From LB3-1 sp036401895 (lineage in GTDB: Bacteria > Chloroflexota > Chloroflexia > Chloroflexales > Kallotenuaceae), in NCBI GenBank assembly GCA_036401895.1, contig DASWTW010000007.1, positions 1 through 64,000 on the forward strand: 64,000 nucleotides of DNA, in the 5' to 3' direction. The translations under genes were made by a program, and so were the position numbers. Positions 44,592 to 52,798 of the stretch are shown here, one piece after another. How positions within the stretch are numbered: position 1 is the stretch's first letter; each line of letters opens with the position of its first letter. The notes beneath the pieces were generated by a model. That model had not been told where the DNA came from, searched no databases, and was given only the letters and a program-made list of their open reading frames with translations.

Positions 44592-45455
44592 TTACACGGC
44601 GACAAAATTATCCACAATGCCGATCAGCGCGATCGCCATAAAGATCACCAGCACGCCGAACCACTGCCGCTGCGTCAAGCGCTCGCGCAGGATCACAAAG
44701 CCGAGCAGCACGGTGATCGGGCTGAAGAGCGAGCCGAGCACGGCCACCACGCCGGGCGCGTCGCTGCGAATGCCGAGGTTATACGCCGTGTTGGCGATCG
44801 TGTCGATCAGGCCAATCAGGAGCAGCCAGGGCCAGACCGAGCGCTCCGGCAGCGCGATCGACTGGCCGAGCGGACGGGCCAGCAGCGGCAGCAGCAGCAG
44901 CGCCATGATCCGGCTTTCCAGCACCGGAATCCAGGGACCCGTGCTCGGCACAACATATTTCAGGCCCCAGAACGTAACGCCAAACGCCACCGCCGCGCCG
45001 ATCGCCTCGGGAATGCCGCGCACGCCCTCACGCCGATCCGCCGCCGTGCTTTCCGGCGTCGAGGCCAGAATCACGCCGACGACCGTCAGCACCAGGCCAA
45101 CGATTTTACCGACTGACAGCACATCGCCCGTCAGCAGCGAGAGCGCCAGCGTGATCGCGGCAAACGCCGAGCAGATCGGCGAAACGATCGCCAGGCGGCC
45201 GATCGAGAGCGCGCGGTAGAGCAGCCCCGAGCCGACCAGATTCAGCGTGCCCAGCAGCGCGCCCAGCGCCAGCACGCCCGCCGTGAGCGGCATCGCCGCC
45301 GCATTCCACCAGACGATCGGCAGCAGCAATATGAAGCTGACCAGCTGCGCGTACAGCAGCGCCCGCCAGGTGCCCAGCCGCATACTGACACCGCGCGCCA
45401 TAAAATCCGCCGTGCCCCAGCCAAACGCTGCCACAAAGCCCCACAAGATCCCCAT
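44592..45455 (-). CDS. EamA/DMT-family transporter
   Basis: 287 aa with ten predicted membrane helices in two EamA halves of five. The first helix is ILWGFVAAFGWGTADFMARG and the second half opens near ESTAADRREGVRGIPEAIGA. Helix ends carry the typical SPICSAFAAITLALSLL and LGSLFSPITVLLGFVILRE motifs. DMT proteins move metabolites, amino acids or drugs by proton exchange; no substrate can be assigned. It follows the ABC-F gene on the minus strand with 69 bases between and could share its attenuated transcript. That would make both products responsive to the same signal, which is inference. Confidence 0.9.
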   Translation of the reverse strand: MGILWGFVAAFGWGTADFMARGVSMRLGTWRALLYAQLVSFILLLPIVWWNAAAMPLTAGVLALGALLGTLNLVGSGLLYRALSIGRLAIVSPICSAFAAITLALSLLTGDVLSVGKIVGLVLTVVGVILASTPESTAADRREGVRGIPEAIGAAVAFGVTFWGLKYVVPSTGPWIPVLESRIMALLLLPLLARPLGQSIALPERSVWPWLLLIGLIDTIANTAYNLGIRSDAPGVVAVLGSLFSPITVLLGFVILRERLTQRQWFGVLVIFMAIALIGIVDNFVAV

Positions 45456-45524
45456 ACCACCTCATGCTAAGGCTCCAGCACGCTCGCCGGAGCCCGTATC
45501 TCCTCCAAGCCAATATCACCGCGC

Positions 45525-47207
45525 TCACGCCGGACGCTTGACCCGGCGCGGCTCCGGCTGCGCCAGCACGACGCTGGCCTTGCGCGCCTTCTGCTCAAGA
45601 TAGGCGCTGTAGCCGCCCTCGTAGAGCGTTATGTCGCCGTCGACGATCTCCACTGTGCGATCGGCGATGCGATCCAGGAAATAGCGATCGTGCGAGATCG
45701 TGATTACCGTGCCTGTGTAATCGGCCAGCGCGCCTTCCAGCACCTCCGCCGACGCAATATCCAGATGATTGGTCGGCTCGTCCAGCACCAGACAGTTCGC
45801 GCCGCTGAGCATCAGGCGTGCCAGCTGGAGCCGTGAGCGCTCGCCGCCGCTCAGGGAACGGACCGGCTGCTGCACCATCTGGTAGGGAAATAAGAACTTG
45901 CCCAGAAAGCCAACCGCTTGCTCCTCGTACATCGGCTTGACCGACCGGATCGTCTCGACCAGCGTCGCCTGCATATCGAGCGTCTCGTGTCCCTGTGCAT
46001 AATACCCGATTTCGATGCTCGGCCCGCGCCAGATTTCGCCGTCAGTCGGCGTGAGCTGCCCGGTCAGCAGCCGCCCCAGCACGGTCTTGCCCGAGCCGTT
46101 AGCGCCGACGATGCCCACGCGCTCGCCACGCCAGAAGGTATGCTTCAGCCCGAGCAGAATCAGATCGTCGCCGAAAGCCATCGTCACATCGCGCAGCTCA
46201 AGCGCTTTTTGGCCGCCGCGCTGCGCCGTGTGAAAGTGCAGGCCCATGCGCTTACGCTCCAGCACCGGCCGATCGACTTTGTCCATGCGATCGATCTGGC
46301 GCTGTTTGTTGCGCGCCTGCTTGATATGCCGCTCATTGACCACGATGCTGGCCCACAGCTTGAAGCGCGCGATCGCCGCCTCCAGACGCGCGATCTCTTT
46401 CTGCTGCGCCACATACAGCTCTTGCTGGCGCAGCAGTGCGATCTCTTTGGCCACCGCATACGCCGAGTAGTTGCCTTCCCAGACCTGAAGGCTGCGATTC
46501 TCAAGCTCCACGATCGTCGTCACCGTTTCGTCGAGCAGGTAGCGATCGTGCGAGACAATCACGACGGCGCCGTCGAAGGTGCGGATCAGGCTTTCCAGCT
46601 GGGCTTTGTGTGCCAGGTCCAGATGCGTATCGGGCTCGTCCAGCAGCAGCAGATCCGGCTGTTGCAGCAGGCAGCCCGCCAGCGCGATCAGCTTGCGCTG
46701 GCCGCCGCTCAAGAAGCGCGTAGGCATCTCGAAGTCGTCGTCGGCGATGCCAACCGCGCGCAGATGCGCGACCGCCTCGTTGTGGATGCGCGGCCCGCCC
46801 AGCTCCTCGAAGCGCTCCAGCAGCGCGGCTTGCTTGTCGAGCACCCGCGTCAGCAGATCCGAGTCATACGCCACCTCAGGCGCTGCCAGCTCGGCCTCGA
46901 CTGACGCCAGCGCGGCCTCTAGCGCCGCCAGATCCGCGCGGCTGGATAGCACCGTCGCCAGCACCCCGCTGTCGGTGCCCGCGACTTCCTGAGCCAGATA
47001 CGCCACCCGCAGGCCGCGCCGCCGCACGATCGAGCCGCCGTCGACGGTCTCCAGCCCGGCCATCATGCGCAGCAGCGTCGACTTGCCGGTTCCGTTAGCG
47101 CCCACCAGCCCGATGCGGGCCTCCGCGTCGATGCTCCAGCTGAGCGGCTCCAAAATTGGCCGCCCGCCGAACGATTTGGTCAATCCCTGCAAACTGATGA
47201 TCGTCAT
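45525..47207 (-). CDS. ABC-F ATPase with attenuator-like leader, possible antibiotic-resistance or translation factor
   Basis: 560 aa, cytoplasmic. Two ABC domains with Walker A GANGTGKSTLLRMM and GANGSGKTVLGRLL, signatures LSGGQRKLIALAG and LSGGERSRLQLARL, Walker B LLLLDEPDTHLD and CLVLDEPTNHLD. The first Walker B end reads PDTHLD instead of PTNHLD. A charged inter-domain linker (residues about 245-315) would reach toward the ribosomal P site. ATG 47207 has AGGAG seven bases upstream; the open frame beyond is leader. Upstream lie a seven-codon open frame, an intrinsic terminator and a competing stem, as in antibiotic-induced ABC-F genes (vmlR, msrD). Which subfamily it belongs to needs a phylogeny. 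EamA follows, P450 precedes. Confidence 0.9.
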   Translation of the reverse strand: MTIISLQGLTKSFGGRPILEPLSWSIDAEARIGLVGANGTGKSTLLRMMAGLETVDGGSIVRRRGLRVAYLAQEVAGTDSGVLATVLSSRADLAALEAALASVEAELAAPEVAYDSDLLTRVLDKQAALLERFEELGGPRIHNEAVAHLRAVGIADDDFEMPTRFLSGGQRKLIALAGCLLQQPDLLLLDEPDTHLDLAHKAQLESLIRTFDGAVVIVSHDRYLLDETVTTIVELENRSLQVWEGNYSAYAVAKEIALLRQQELYVAQQKEIARLEAAIARFKLWASIVVNERHIKQARNKQRQIDRMDKVDRPVLERKRMGLHFHTAQRGGQKALELRDVTMAFGDDLILLGLKHTFWRGERVGIVGANGSGKTVLGRLLTGQLTPTDGEIWRGPSIEIGYYAQGHETLDMQATLVETIRSVKPMYEEQAVGFLGKFLFPYQMVQQPVRSLSGGERSRLQLARLMLSGANCLVLDEPTNHLDIASAEVLEGALADYTGTVITISHDRYFLDRIADRTVEIVDGDITLYEGGYSAYLEQKARKASVVLAQPEPRRVKRPA

Positions 47208-47276
47208 AACCTTGCTCCTGATGCAAACGAGAGGGCCAGCAGGTCCACGCCGCCGCATACGCTTGCGCAAGGCAAC

Positions 47277-47308
47277 AAAAAGCTGTGGACCTGTACCGGC
47301 CCACAGCT
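47277..47308 (-). terminator. Intrinsic terminator in the leader of the ABC-F gene (attenuator)
   Basis: On the minus strand AGCTGTGGGCC (47308-47298) pairs over 11 positions, one G-T, with GGTCCACAGCT (47291-47281) around a GGTACA loop; TTTTTGTTG follows at once. It lies 70 bases before the ABC-F ATG and in the same transcript direction, so without antitermination it should stop transcription before the gene. The arm GGTCCACAGC can instead pair with GCTGTG-taa-GACC at 47345-47333. Confidence 0.8.
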
Positions 47309-47336
47309 GAACGCTTCGTGTTTATCTGTTGAGGTC

Positions 47337-47360
47337 TTACACAGCACGTTTTTTGGGCAC
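47337..47360 (-). CDS. Putative 7-codon leader peptide of the ABC-F gene
   Basis: A GTG-started frame encoding MPKKRAV, with AGGAG four bases upstream (47365-47369 on the minus strand). Its last codons and stop form part of the sequence GCTGTG-TAA-GACC that can pair with the terminator's 3' arm. A ribosome that finishes the peptide would cover that sequence; one stalled at the first codons would leave it free. The frame is also open much further upstream, so the short reading rests on the ribosome-binding site and the RNA geometry. Confidence 0.45.
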   Translation of the reverse strand: MPKKRAV

Positions 47361-47506
47361 AGTACTCCTATGGTCCGCGTGCTGAGTGGAGCCACGATAA
47401 CCACCGGTGCAATACTGAAACCCTGCTGGAAGCATGTGTATCCTCAATCCTTGAATAATCCGTAGCATAACAGACGCTCTTGGACGCGTCAACACGGACT
47501 TAAGGC

Positions 47507-48886
47507 TTAGCCGCCCGCGCTCAGCGCTCGCTCGCGCCGCTCGACGATCATCTGCACGCCGTGTTTGGGCCGCAGCGTGATCAGCGGCTGAAGCGCGATC
47601 GGATGCTCCGGCACCAGACGCAGCCGCCAGCGCTGAGCGATCGTCGCCAGCACCAGGATGCTTTCGATCCAGGCGAAGCCCTCGCCGATGCAGCGCCGGG
47701 GACCGCCGCCAAACGGGAAGTAGGCGAACTTGGGAATCTCCGCTCGGCGCTCCGGCGTCCAGCGCTCGGGATCGAAGGTGAACGGATCGGCGAAGTAGCG
47801 CGGGTCGTGCTGGGTTACATACTGGCTGAAAAGCAGCAGCGTTCCCGCCGGCAGCCGGTAGTCTTCCAGCGTGTACTCGTCGAGCACCAGGCGGCCCAAG
47901 ATCCACGCCGGCGGATACAGCCGCATCGACTCGGAGATCACCATCTCGGCGTAGGGCAGCTGCGGCACGTCGGCGGTAGTAGGCAGCCTGCCGCCCAGCA
48001 CCGCATCAAGCTCGGCGTGCAGTTTGGCCTCGACCTCGGGATACTGCGAGAGCAGATACCAGGTCCAGCTCAGCGCGTTGGCCGTGGTCTCGTGTCCGGC
48101 CAGAAAGATCGTCAGCGCCTCGTCGCGCAGCTGAAGATCGGTCATGCTGCCGCCGTCGCCTTCGTGATCCTGAGCCAGCAGCAGCATCGACAGCAGATCG
48201 CCGCGATCCGCACCGCCGGTCAGCAGATCCGCGCGCCGCCGGTTGATCAAGCGGTAGATCGTAGCGTCGAGCCTGGCGCGGGCTTTGCGGAAGCGCCGGA
48301 CGCTGGGCAGCGGCAGCCGCTCTAGCAGCTCGGCGAACGGCAGCGACACACTGCGAAACAGCCCCATCGCATCGCTCAGCGCCACGCCGATCTCGTCGGC
48401 CTCGCGATCCTCGACATCGGCGTCGAACAGCGTCTTGCTGACGATCGCCAGCGTGAGATGCATCATCTCCTGCGCAACGTCCAGCGTCGCGCCATCGCTC
48501 CAGCGCGCCTGCGACCGATCGGCATAGCGCGCCATCACCTCGCCGTACGCCGCTATGCGCTCACGGTGGAACGCGGGCTGCGCCAGGCGCCGCTGCCGCA
48601 GATGAAACTCGCCCTCGCTGGTGAGCAGGCCCTCGCCCAGCATCTGCTTGGCGCGCTCCAGACCACGTCCCTTTTTGAAATGCTTATGTCGAGTCACCAG
48701 CACATCTTTAATGTAGTCGGGATTGTTCAGGAAAACAACATGCTGCGGCCCGAGCTTGAAGTGGCAAATGTCGCCGTAGTCGCGGCCAATCTCCATCAGA
48801 AACGCCAGCGGATCGCGGCGAAAGGCCGCCAGCAGCCCGACGATCGGCCTGCCCCTGGGGCCGGAAGGATAGTGTGCAGTCGGCAT
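47507..48886 (-). CDS. Cytochrome P450
   Basis: 459 aa heme-thiolate monooxygenase, soluble (no membrane anchor). Seen: PSGPRGRPIVGLLAAFRRDP at the start, C-helix HLRQRRLAQPAFH, I-helix oxygen-binding AGHETTANALSW, ExxR in ESMRLYPPAW, PERW motif FDPERWTPE, and heme-binding FPFGGGPRRCIGEGFAW with the Cys ligand. The FxxGxRxCxG pattern and I-helix AGHETT resemble the CYP4/CYP102-like branch that often oxidises fatty acids or xenobiotics. ATG 48886 has AGGGAG upstream; 11 extra codons are possible. No ferredoxin or reductase gene adjoins it. It precedes the ABC-F gene on the same strand by 300 bases. Confidence 0.95.
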   Translation of the reverse strand: MPTAHYPSGPRGRPIVGLLAAFRRDPLAFLMEIGRDYGDICHFKLGPQHVVFLNNPDYIKDVLVTRHKHFKKGRGLERAKQMLGEGLLTSEGEFHLRQRRLAQPAFHRERIAAYGEVMARYADRSQARWSDGATLDVAQEMMHLTLAIVSKTLFDADVEDREADEIGVALSDAMGLFRSVSLPFAELLERLPLPSVRRFRKARARLDATIYRLINRRRADLLTGGADRGDLLSMLLLAQDHEGDGGSMTDLQLRDEALTIFLAGHETTANALSWTWYLLSQYPEVEAKLHAELDAVLGGRLPTTADVPQLPYAEMVISESMRLYPPAWILGRLVLDEYTLEDYRLPAGTLLLFSQYVTQHDPRYFADPFTFDPERWTPERRAEIPKFAYFPFGGGPRRCIGEGFAWIESILVLATIAQRWRLRLVPEHPIALQPLITLRPKHGVQMIVERRERALSAGG

Positions 48887-49011
48887 CGCAAGCTCCCTGA
48901 GTGACGAATCAATGCTCAATCATTGTACGCCCACCGCGCGATCTTTTAAAAACAATCAGGACGTGATCCAATAATCACGCCCTGACACTTCGATCGCTTG
49001 ATCCAGACAGC

Positions 49012-50670
49012 CTAATTCGCGCCGCTGGCCGCGCCCCTCACATCTTTGACCTCTTGCTCGTAGTGGTAGTGCGCGGCGACCGCCCGGCGCTCCTTGCCGT
49101 CGAGCACACCGAGGATGCGACGCAGCCCCTTATTGTAATCTCCGCCGCCGACCTGCTCGATTAGCTGCCGTCCGTCCTGCGATCGCGCGACCAGCAGATC
49201 CGAGAGCATCTCTTCCCAGCGCTCGGTCAGGCCGCCGAGACAATGATCGACCAGCGCTTTGAGATCGCTGATGGAGGCGTGCTTGTAGTAGTGCTGGTTG
49301 TAGATCGAGCGCAGCGCGTTGTAGTTGGAGCCGTCGAGCGCGTAGTAGATCTGGCTCGGCCCGGCCAGCTGAATCACCTGCGCGACATCGCCGTTGGCCA
49401 CCGAAGCCTGAAGGATCGTGAGAATCGTCCGCTCATCCTCGCCGCCGGTGCGGCCCTGACACAGCCGGTAGACCATGAAGCTGCGCTTCTCGGCCGACAG
49501 GTCTTTGAACGCGGCGTTGCCCTTGGTCGCCAGCTCGTGAATATCGGCGTTGGCCTCGCGGAATAGATCGATCGTGGCGCTGGACAGGCTCATCAGCCCG
49601 CGCAGCGGCATCAGACCAATGCCAATGCCGGTACGTGCCGTCTCGGCCATCATTCCTTTGACCTTATGCGGGTAGCTCTCGTGGCGCTCGGTCGGCTTCT
49701 CGGCGGTGACGCGGTTGTCCTTGCTCACCTTCATGTCGTCCCAGTCTTGATCCGTGTTGAGGCCGAGCGCCTCGTGATGCTTTTTGAACTCAGGCGCGCT
49801 GAGCAAGAACGAGACATGCGCCCCGAGCACGCCTTTGTCAGCTGGATGATGCTTATATACCTCGCCGCTCAAATGGCCGACGCCCGCCAGATCGACCATG
49901 TCGCCCTTCGCGATATGATGCGTCACCGAGGGCCGCTTCTTGAGCTTGGCAAACTTTGCTGCCTGCCCGGCCGTCACGCCTGGAGACTGGAACGTTACCA
50001 CGCGGTTGATTTCGGAGGGAAAGGTCACGGCGGCATGCTGAGCCAGCGCACCGCCGAGGCTGTGCCCAACCGCGTCGACTTTGCCGCCCGCTGTTTTAAT
50101 CATCTGCGCAACATGGGCTTTGTTGGCCTGAAACTGCTCGTAGCCAACTGCGATCGGATCGGTGTCGGCTACGAGATCGCCAAGCTTGTCGTCGGTGCCA
50201 CGGAAGGCCAGAATCGGCAGCCGCCCAGCCGCTTTGCCGGCAGCGCTGGGCTCCAGCAGCCCGACGAAGAAGCCGGTCGCCTGATCGTCGTAGGCGCCCA
50301 GCCACTCGCCCTCGTAGCCCCACTGCTGAAGCAGCCGCTTGGCGGAGTCGGGGATCACGGTTTTATAGGCCAGGCTATGCGCAATCAGCTCGTACTTAAC
50401 ATCTTCCTGCGAGATGCGCGAGGCGGCATCCTGCCCGTTTTGCTGCTCGGGCTGCTGGCCTTTAAGCGCCTGTTGCGTCGTCTGGTTGCCGACGGTGCGC
50501 TGGAGCTGCAACACCTCGGCCGCGCTAAGATTCGCGGAGTCGGGCAAGCGCTTATGTACGGCGGAGTCAGTCTGCCGTGTATAGGATCGTTGTATGGAAG
50601 AGCGTTTCGGTGCTGTTCCCTGCGGGCTGCGCCTGGAACGGGATGCCGACGAATGCATATGTTTCCCCAT
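49012..50670 (-). CDS. Lipase-3-like hydrolase with eCIS-cargo-type LQRTVGNQ segment
   Basis: 552 aa. Residues 1-45 are polar and disordered. Residues 49-70 contain LQLQRTVGNQTTQQAL, the short motif found near the N-terminus of many proteins encoded with extracellular contractile injection systems, often with DUF4157. A class-3 lipase fold follows: ILAFRGTDDKLGDL, nucleophile S204 in VDAVGHSLGGALAQH, KGDMVDLAGVG with the likely Asp, and a later His. About 260 C-terminal residues are helical and unrecognised (LCQGRTGGEDERTILTILQA, RRILGVLDGKERRAV). No signal peptide is present. A good promoter lies at 50712-50739. ATG 50658 (MHSSAS) has GGGGA upstream and may be the real start. No eCIS gene is in the window. 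Confidence 0.8.
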   Translation of the reverse strand: MGKHMHSSASRSRRSPQGTAPKRSSIQRSYTRQTDSAVHKRLPDSANLSAAEVLQLQRTVGNQTTQQALKGQQPEQQNGQDAASRISQEDVKYELIAHSLAYKTVIPDSAKRLLQQWGYEGEWLGAYDDQATGFFVGLLEPSAAGKAAGRLPILAFRGTDDKLGDLVADTDPIAVGYEQFQANKAHVAQMIKTAGGKVDAVGHSLGGALAQHAAVTFPSEINRVVTFQSPGVTAGQAAKFAKLKKRPSVTHHIAKGDMVDLAGVGHLSGEVYKHHPADKGVLGAHVSFLLSAPEFKKHHEALGLNTDQDWDDMKVSKDNRVTAEKPTERHESYPHKVKGMMAETARTGIGIGLMPLRGLMSLSSATIDLFREANADIHELATKGNAAFKDLSAEKRSFMVYRLCQGRTGGEDERTILTILQASVANGDVAQVIQLAGPSQIYYALDGSNYNALRSIYNQHYYKHASISDLKALVDHCLGGLTERWEEMLSDLLVARSQDGRQLIEQVGGGDYNKGLRRILGVLDGKERRAVAAHYHYEQEVKDVRGAASGAN

Positions 50671-50711
50671 TACTAGAACGAAAGCAGCATCTCTGGGGAG
50701 AAGGTCTTGCC

Positions 50712-50739
50712 ATTATAGCACACCGCCGCGCCGCGCCAA
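50712..50739 (-). promoter_or_regulatory. Promoter of the lipase-like gene
   Basis: Minus strand: TTGGCG (-35, 50739-50734), 16-base spacer, TATAAT (-10, 50717-50712) preceded by TGC, the extended -10 form. Transcription would begin near 50705, leaving a leader of about 35-47 bases before the candidate starts at 50670 and 50658. Confidence 0.6.
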
Positions 50740-50847
50740 TACCCCGAAACAACACTTTTTTAACCCAAAGATCCTAAAAACCGATTAGTCCGTGTTCCTG
50801 AAACTGGCGTTGGGTAGAGAATATTCGATTATCGGTACAGCCAACAG

Positions 50848-52041
50848 CTACGCGATCTTTTCGTTCCAGCTGAGTCGGTACGAATAGACCGGGGCCAGCT
50901 GCGAGGTGCTGCCTTTGAGGAAGACCGGCAGCAGCAGATCGCGGAACCAGCCCGCCAGCGGAGACGGCGTCTTGCGGCTGCCCATGCGACGCGCCTGCTT
51001 GATCAGCGTTTCCACGCGCTCTTTACGCCGCTGCTGAAACGCGGCAAAAGCCTGCTCGGTGCCGGGAATATCGCGGAGACACTGCGCCAGCACGATTGCG
51101 TCTTCCAGCGCCAGCGACGCGCCCTGACCGATGTGCGGCGACGTTGCGTGTGCGGCATCGCCGATCAGGCAGATCGGGCCGCGATGCCAGGTCGGCAGAA
51201 ACGGGATGTCATAGACCGGCCATTTGCCGAGGCTGCCGCGCGTGGAGCGGATAATTTCGGCGACCGGCGCGGGATCGTCTTTGTGCAGCGCCAGCAGCCG
51301 ATCCTTCCACTCGTCATCACGAATCGAGCGCAGCTCGTCGCGGGTCGGCTCCTTGGCCTGGGCGACATTGCTGAACCAGTAGACTTCGCCGTCCGCGCTG
51401 GCGATGTAGCCGAAGAACGCCCGCCGGCCAAAGATCATGTGCTGCGTGCCGGGAGCTACCGCCGAGCAGTGCCCGAAACCACCGCAGTCGATCAGTCCGG
51501 TGTATGCAGGCTGCGGAGCGCTCGGCAGCAGAATCTGTCGTGTCCGCGAGTGCAGGCCGTCGCAGCCGATCAGGAGATCGCCGTGAACGATGGAGCCGTC
51601 CTCGAAGTGTGCAATCACGCCCGACGCATCCGTGAGCGTGACGTCGACGAGCCGCTTACCGAAGTGCAGGCGCACATCCTCGGTCTGCGCGGCCTCGCGC
51701 AGCGCCTTGTGCAGCAGGCCGCGCTTCAACATCAGATTCGACGCGCCGTAGCGTTGCTCTTCCGCCGTGCTATCCAGCTTGCCAACCTGCTTACCCCGTC
51801 CATTGAAAAACAGGATCGCCTCAGACGGAAAGCCGTCCGCCGCCAACCGCTCGGCGAGGCCCAGCGTTTTGAGCGCGTTCACGCCGTTGGGCGCCAGGTT
51901 GAGAAACGCGCCGCTGTGATCCATCGACTCGCTACGCGCCTCATAGACCTCGGCGTCGATGCCCGCCCGCTTGAGCGCGATCGCAGCTACGGGTCCGGCG
52001 ATGCCGCCGCCGATGATCAAAGCTTTTTTCGTTCTGCTCAT
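50848..52041 (-). CDS. FAD-dependent monooxygenase (aromatic hydroxylase / TetX-like group)
   Basis: 397 aa. The FAD-binding Rossmann start is ALIIGGGIAGPVAAIALKRAG followed by VYEARSE; the DG motif is LLIGCDGLHSRTRQILL, and the GD motif GDAAHATSPHIGQGASLALE contacts the FAD ribityl chain. These define group A flavoprotein monooxygenases, which hydroxylate phenols, polyketides or tetracyclines with NAD(P)H and O2. It is divergent from a MarR regulator with 161 bases between and two palindromes in that gap, a usual arrangement for inducible detoxification. Resemblance to TetX is only at the level of this broad family; tetracycline inactivation is a guess that would need testing. Confidence 0.92.
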   Translation of the reverse strand: MSRTKKALIIGGGIAGPVAAIALKRAGIDAEVYEARSESMDHSGAFLNLAPNGVNALKTLGLAERLAADGFPSEAILFFNGRGKQVGKLDSTAEEQRYGASNLMLKRGLLHKALREAAQTEDVRLHFGKRLVDVTLTDASGVIAHFEDGSIVHGDLLIGCDGLHSRTRQILLPSAPQPAYTGLIDCGGFGHCSAVAPGTQHMIFGRRAFFGYIASADGEVYWFSNVAQAKEPTRDELRSIRDDEWKDRLLALHKDDPAPVAEIIRSTRGSLGKWPVYDIPFLPTWHRGPICLIGDAAHATSPHIGQGASLALEDAIVLAQCLRDIPGTEQAFAAFQQRRKERVETLIKQARRMGSRKTPSPLAGWFRDLLLPVFLKGSTSQLAPVYSYRLSWNEKIA

Positions 52042-52130
52042 GATTGGTGCTCCCTATGAGTTGTTCGATCACGTCGATCCGGCTGGTTTACGATTCGATC
52101 GTCGGCCTTGCCAGTTTATCGGTTCGGGAT

Positions 52131-52149
52131 TATCATCTTAGTTATGATA
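52131..52149. promoter_or_regulatory. Candidate MarR operator 1
   Basis: TATCAT (52131-52136) and ATGATA (52144-52149) are exact inverses separated by seven bases. The site lies in the intergenic region between the FAD monooxygenase and marR-type genes, 15 bases before the second, longer palindrome. Confidence 0.45.
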
Positions 52150-52163
52150 TTACTCCTTTATTA

Positions 52164-52186
52164 ATTATCTTATTTTCTAAGATAAT
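52164..52186. promoter_or_regulatory. Candidate MarR operator 2
   Basis: ATTATCTTA (52164-52172) and TAAGATAAT (52178-52186) are exact nine-base inverses around TTTTC. The half-site resembles AT-rich MarR operators. It ends 17 bases before the regulator ATG, so binding would block both its own start and, probably, the divergent promoter. Confidence 0.65.
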
Positions 52187-52202
52187 CAGAGTATAAGATA
52201 CC

Positions 52203-52709
52203 ATGTCTGAGAAGTCAACCCCTCAATCTGAAGAAGATTCGTCGATCGCAGCGATGGTGGAGCTGATCGGCTCGCGGCTCAGCACCGCAACGGTATTGTT
52301 TCACTCGGCGGTCGCGGATCGGCTGGGCGTGAGCGCAACCGACGTTAAGTGCTACACGATTCTACGCCAAACCGGCCCAATCGCGGCGGGCGAGCTAGCC
52401 GAGCGCGTAGCACTGACCACGGGTGCGATCACCGGCGTGATCGACCGGCTCGAAAAAGCACAGCTGGTTCGCCGCGCTCCCGATCCACGCGACCGGCGGC
52501 GCGTTGTGCTGGAGCTGCTGAACAATCCCGATCGCGAGCAGGCAATTCTGGCGCTCTACCAGCCGATGGGCCAGGCGATGATCGAGCTAGCCAGCGGCTA
52601 CAGCGCGGCCGAGCGCGCACTGCTCCTTGATTTCATCACCAGAGCGACGGAAATTCTGGAGACCGAGACGCTGCGACTGCGCCAGGGAGCGGCCGGCAGC
52701 AAGCTCTAG
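52203..52709 (+). CDS. MarR-family transcriptional regulator
   Basis: 168 aa dimeric winged-helix repressor. Seen: the N-terminal dimer helix, DRLGVSATDVKCYTILRQTG, recognition region AGELAERVALTTGAITGVID, then RLEKAQLVRRAPDPRDRR with the wing (DPRDRRRVVLEL), and C-terminal helices. The wing pattern RxxDxRDRR is diagnostic. It is divergent from the FAD monooxygenase and likely represses it until a phenolic or drug ligand binds. Two palindromes stand directly upstream. No strong ribosome-binding site is visible before the ATG, which suits a weakly expressed repressor. The gene is followed 89 bases later by an unrelated hypothetical gene. Confidence 0.93.
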   Translation: MSEKSTPQSEEDSSIAAMVELIGSRLSTATVLFHSAVADRLGVSATDVKCYTILRQTGPIAAGELAERVALTTGAITGVIDRLEKAQLVRRAPDPRDRRRVVLELLNNPDREQAILALYQPMGQAMIELASGYSAAERALLLDFITRATEILETETLRLRQGAAGSKL

Positions 52710-52798
52710 CGCGGCTGGAGCGGGGTCGAGTCGTCGCGCCGTGGCACGTAATCTGCAATTACAAATACGAACATTTGGTCGAATCAAAGGAGTGAGAG

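Noticed and set aside
52131..52186. Riboswitch or leader RNA before the MarR gene
   Set aside because: The inverted repeats are short, AT-rich and centred in a divergent region, which fits operators better than RNA structure.
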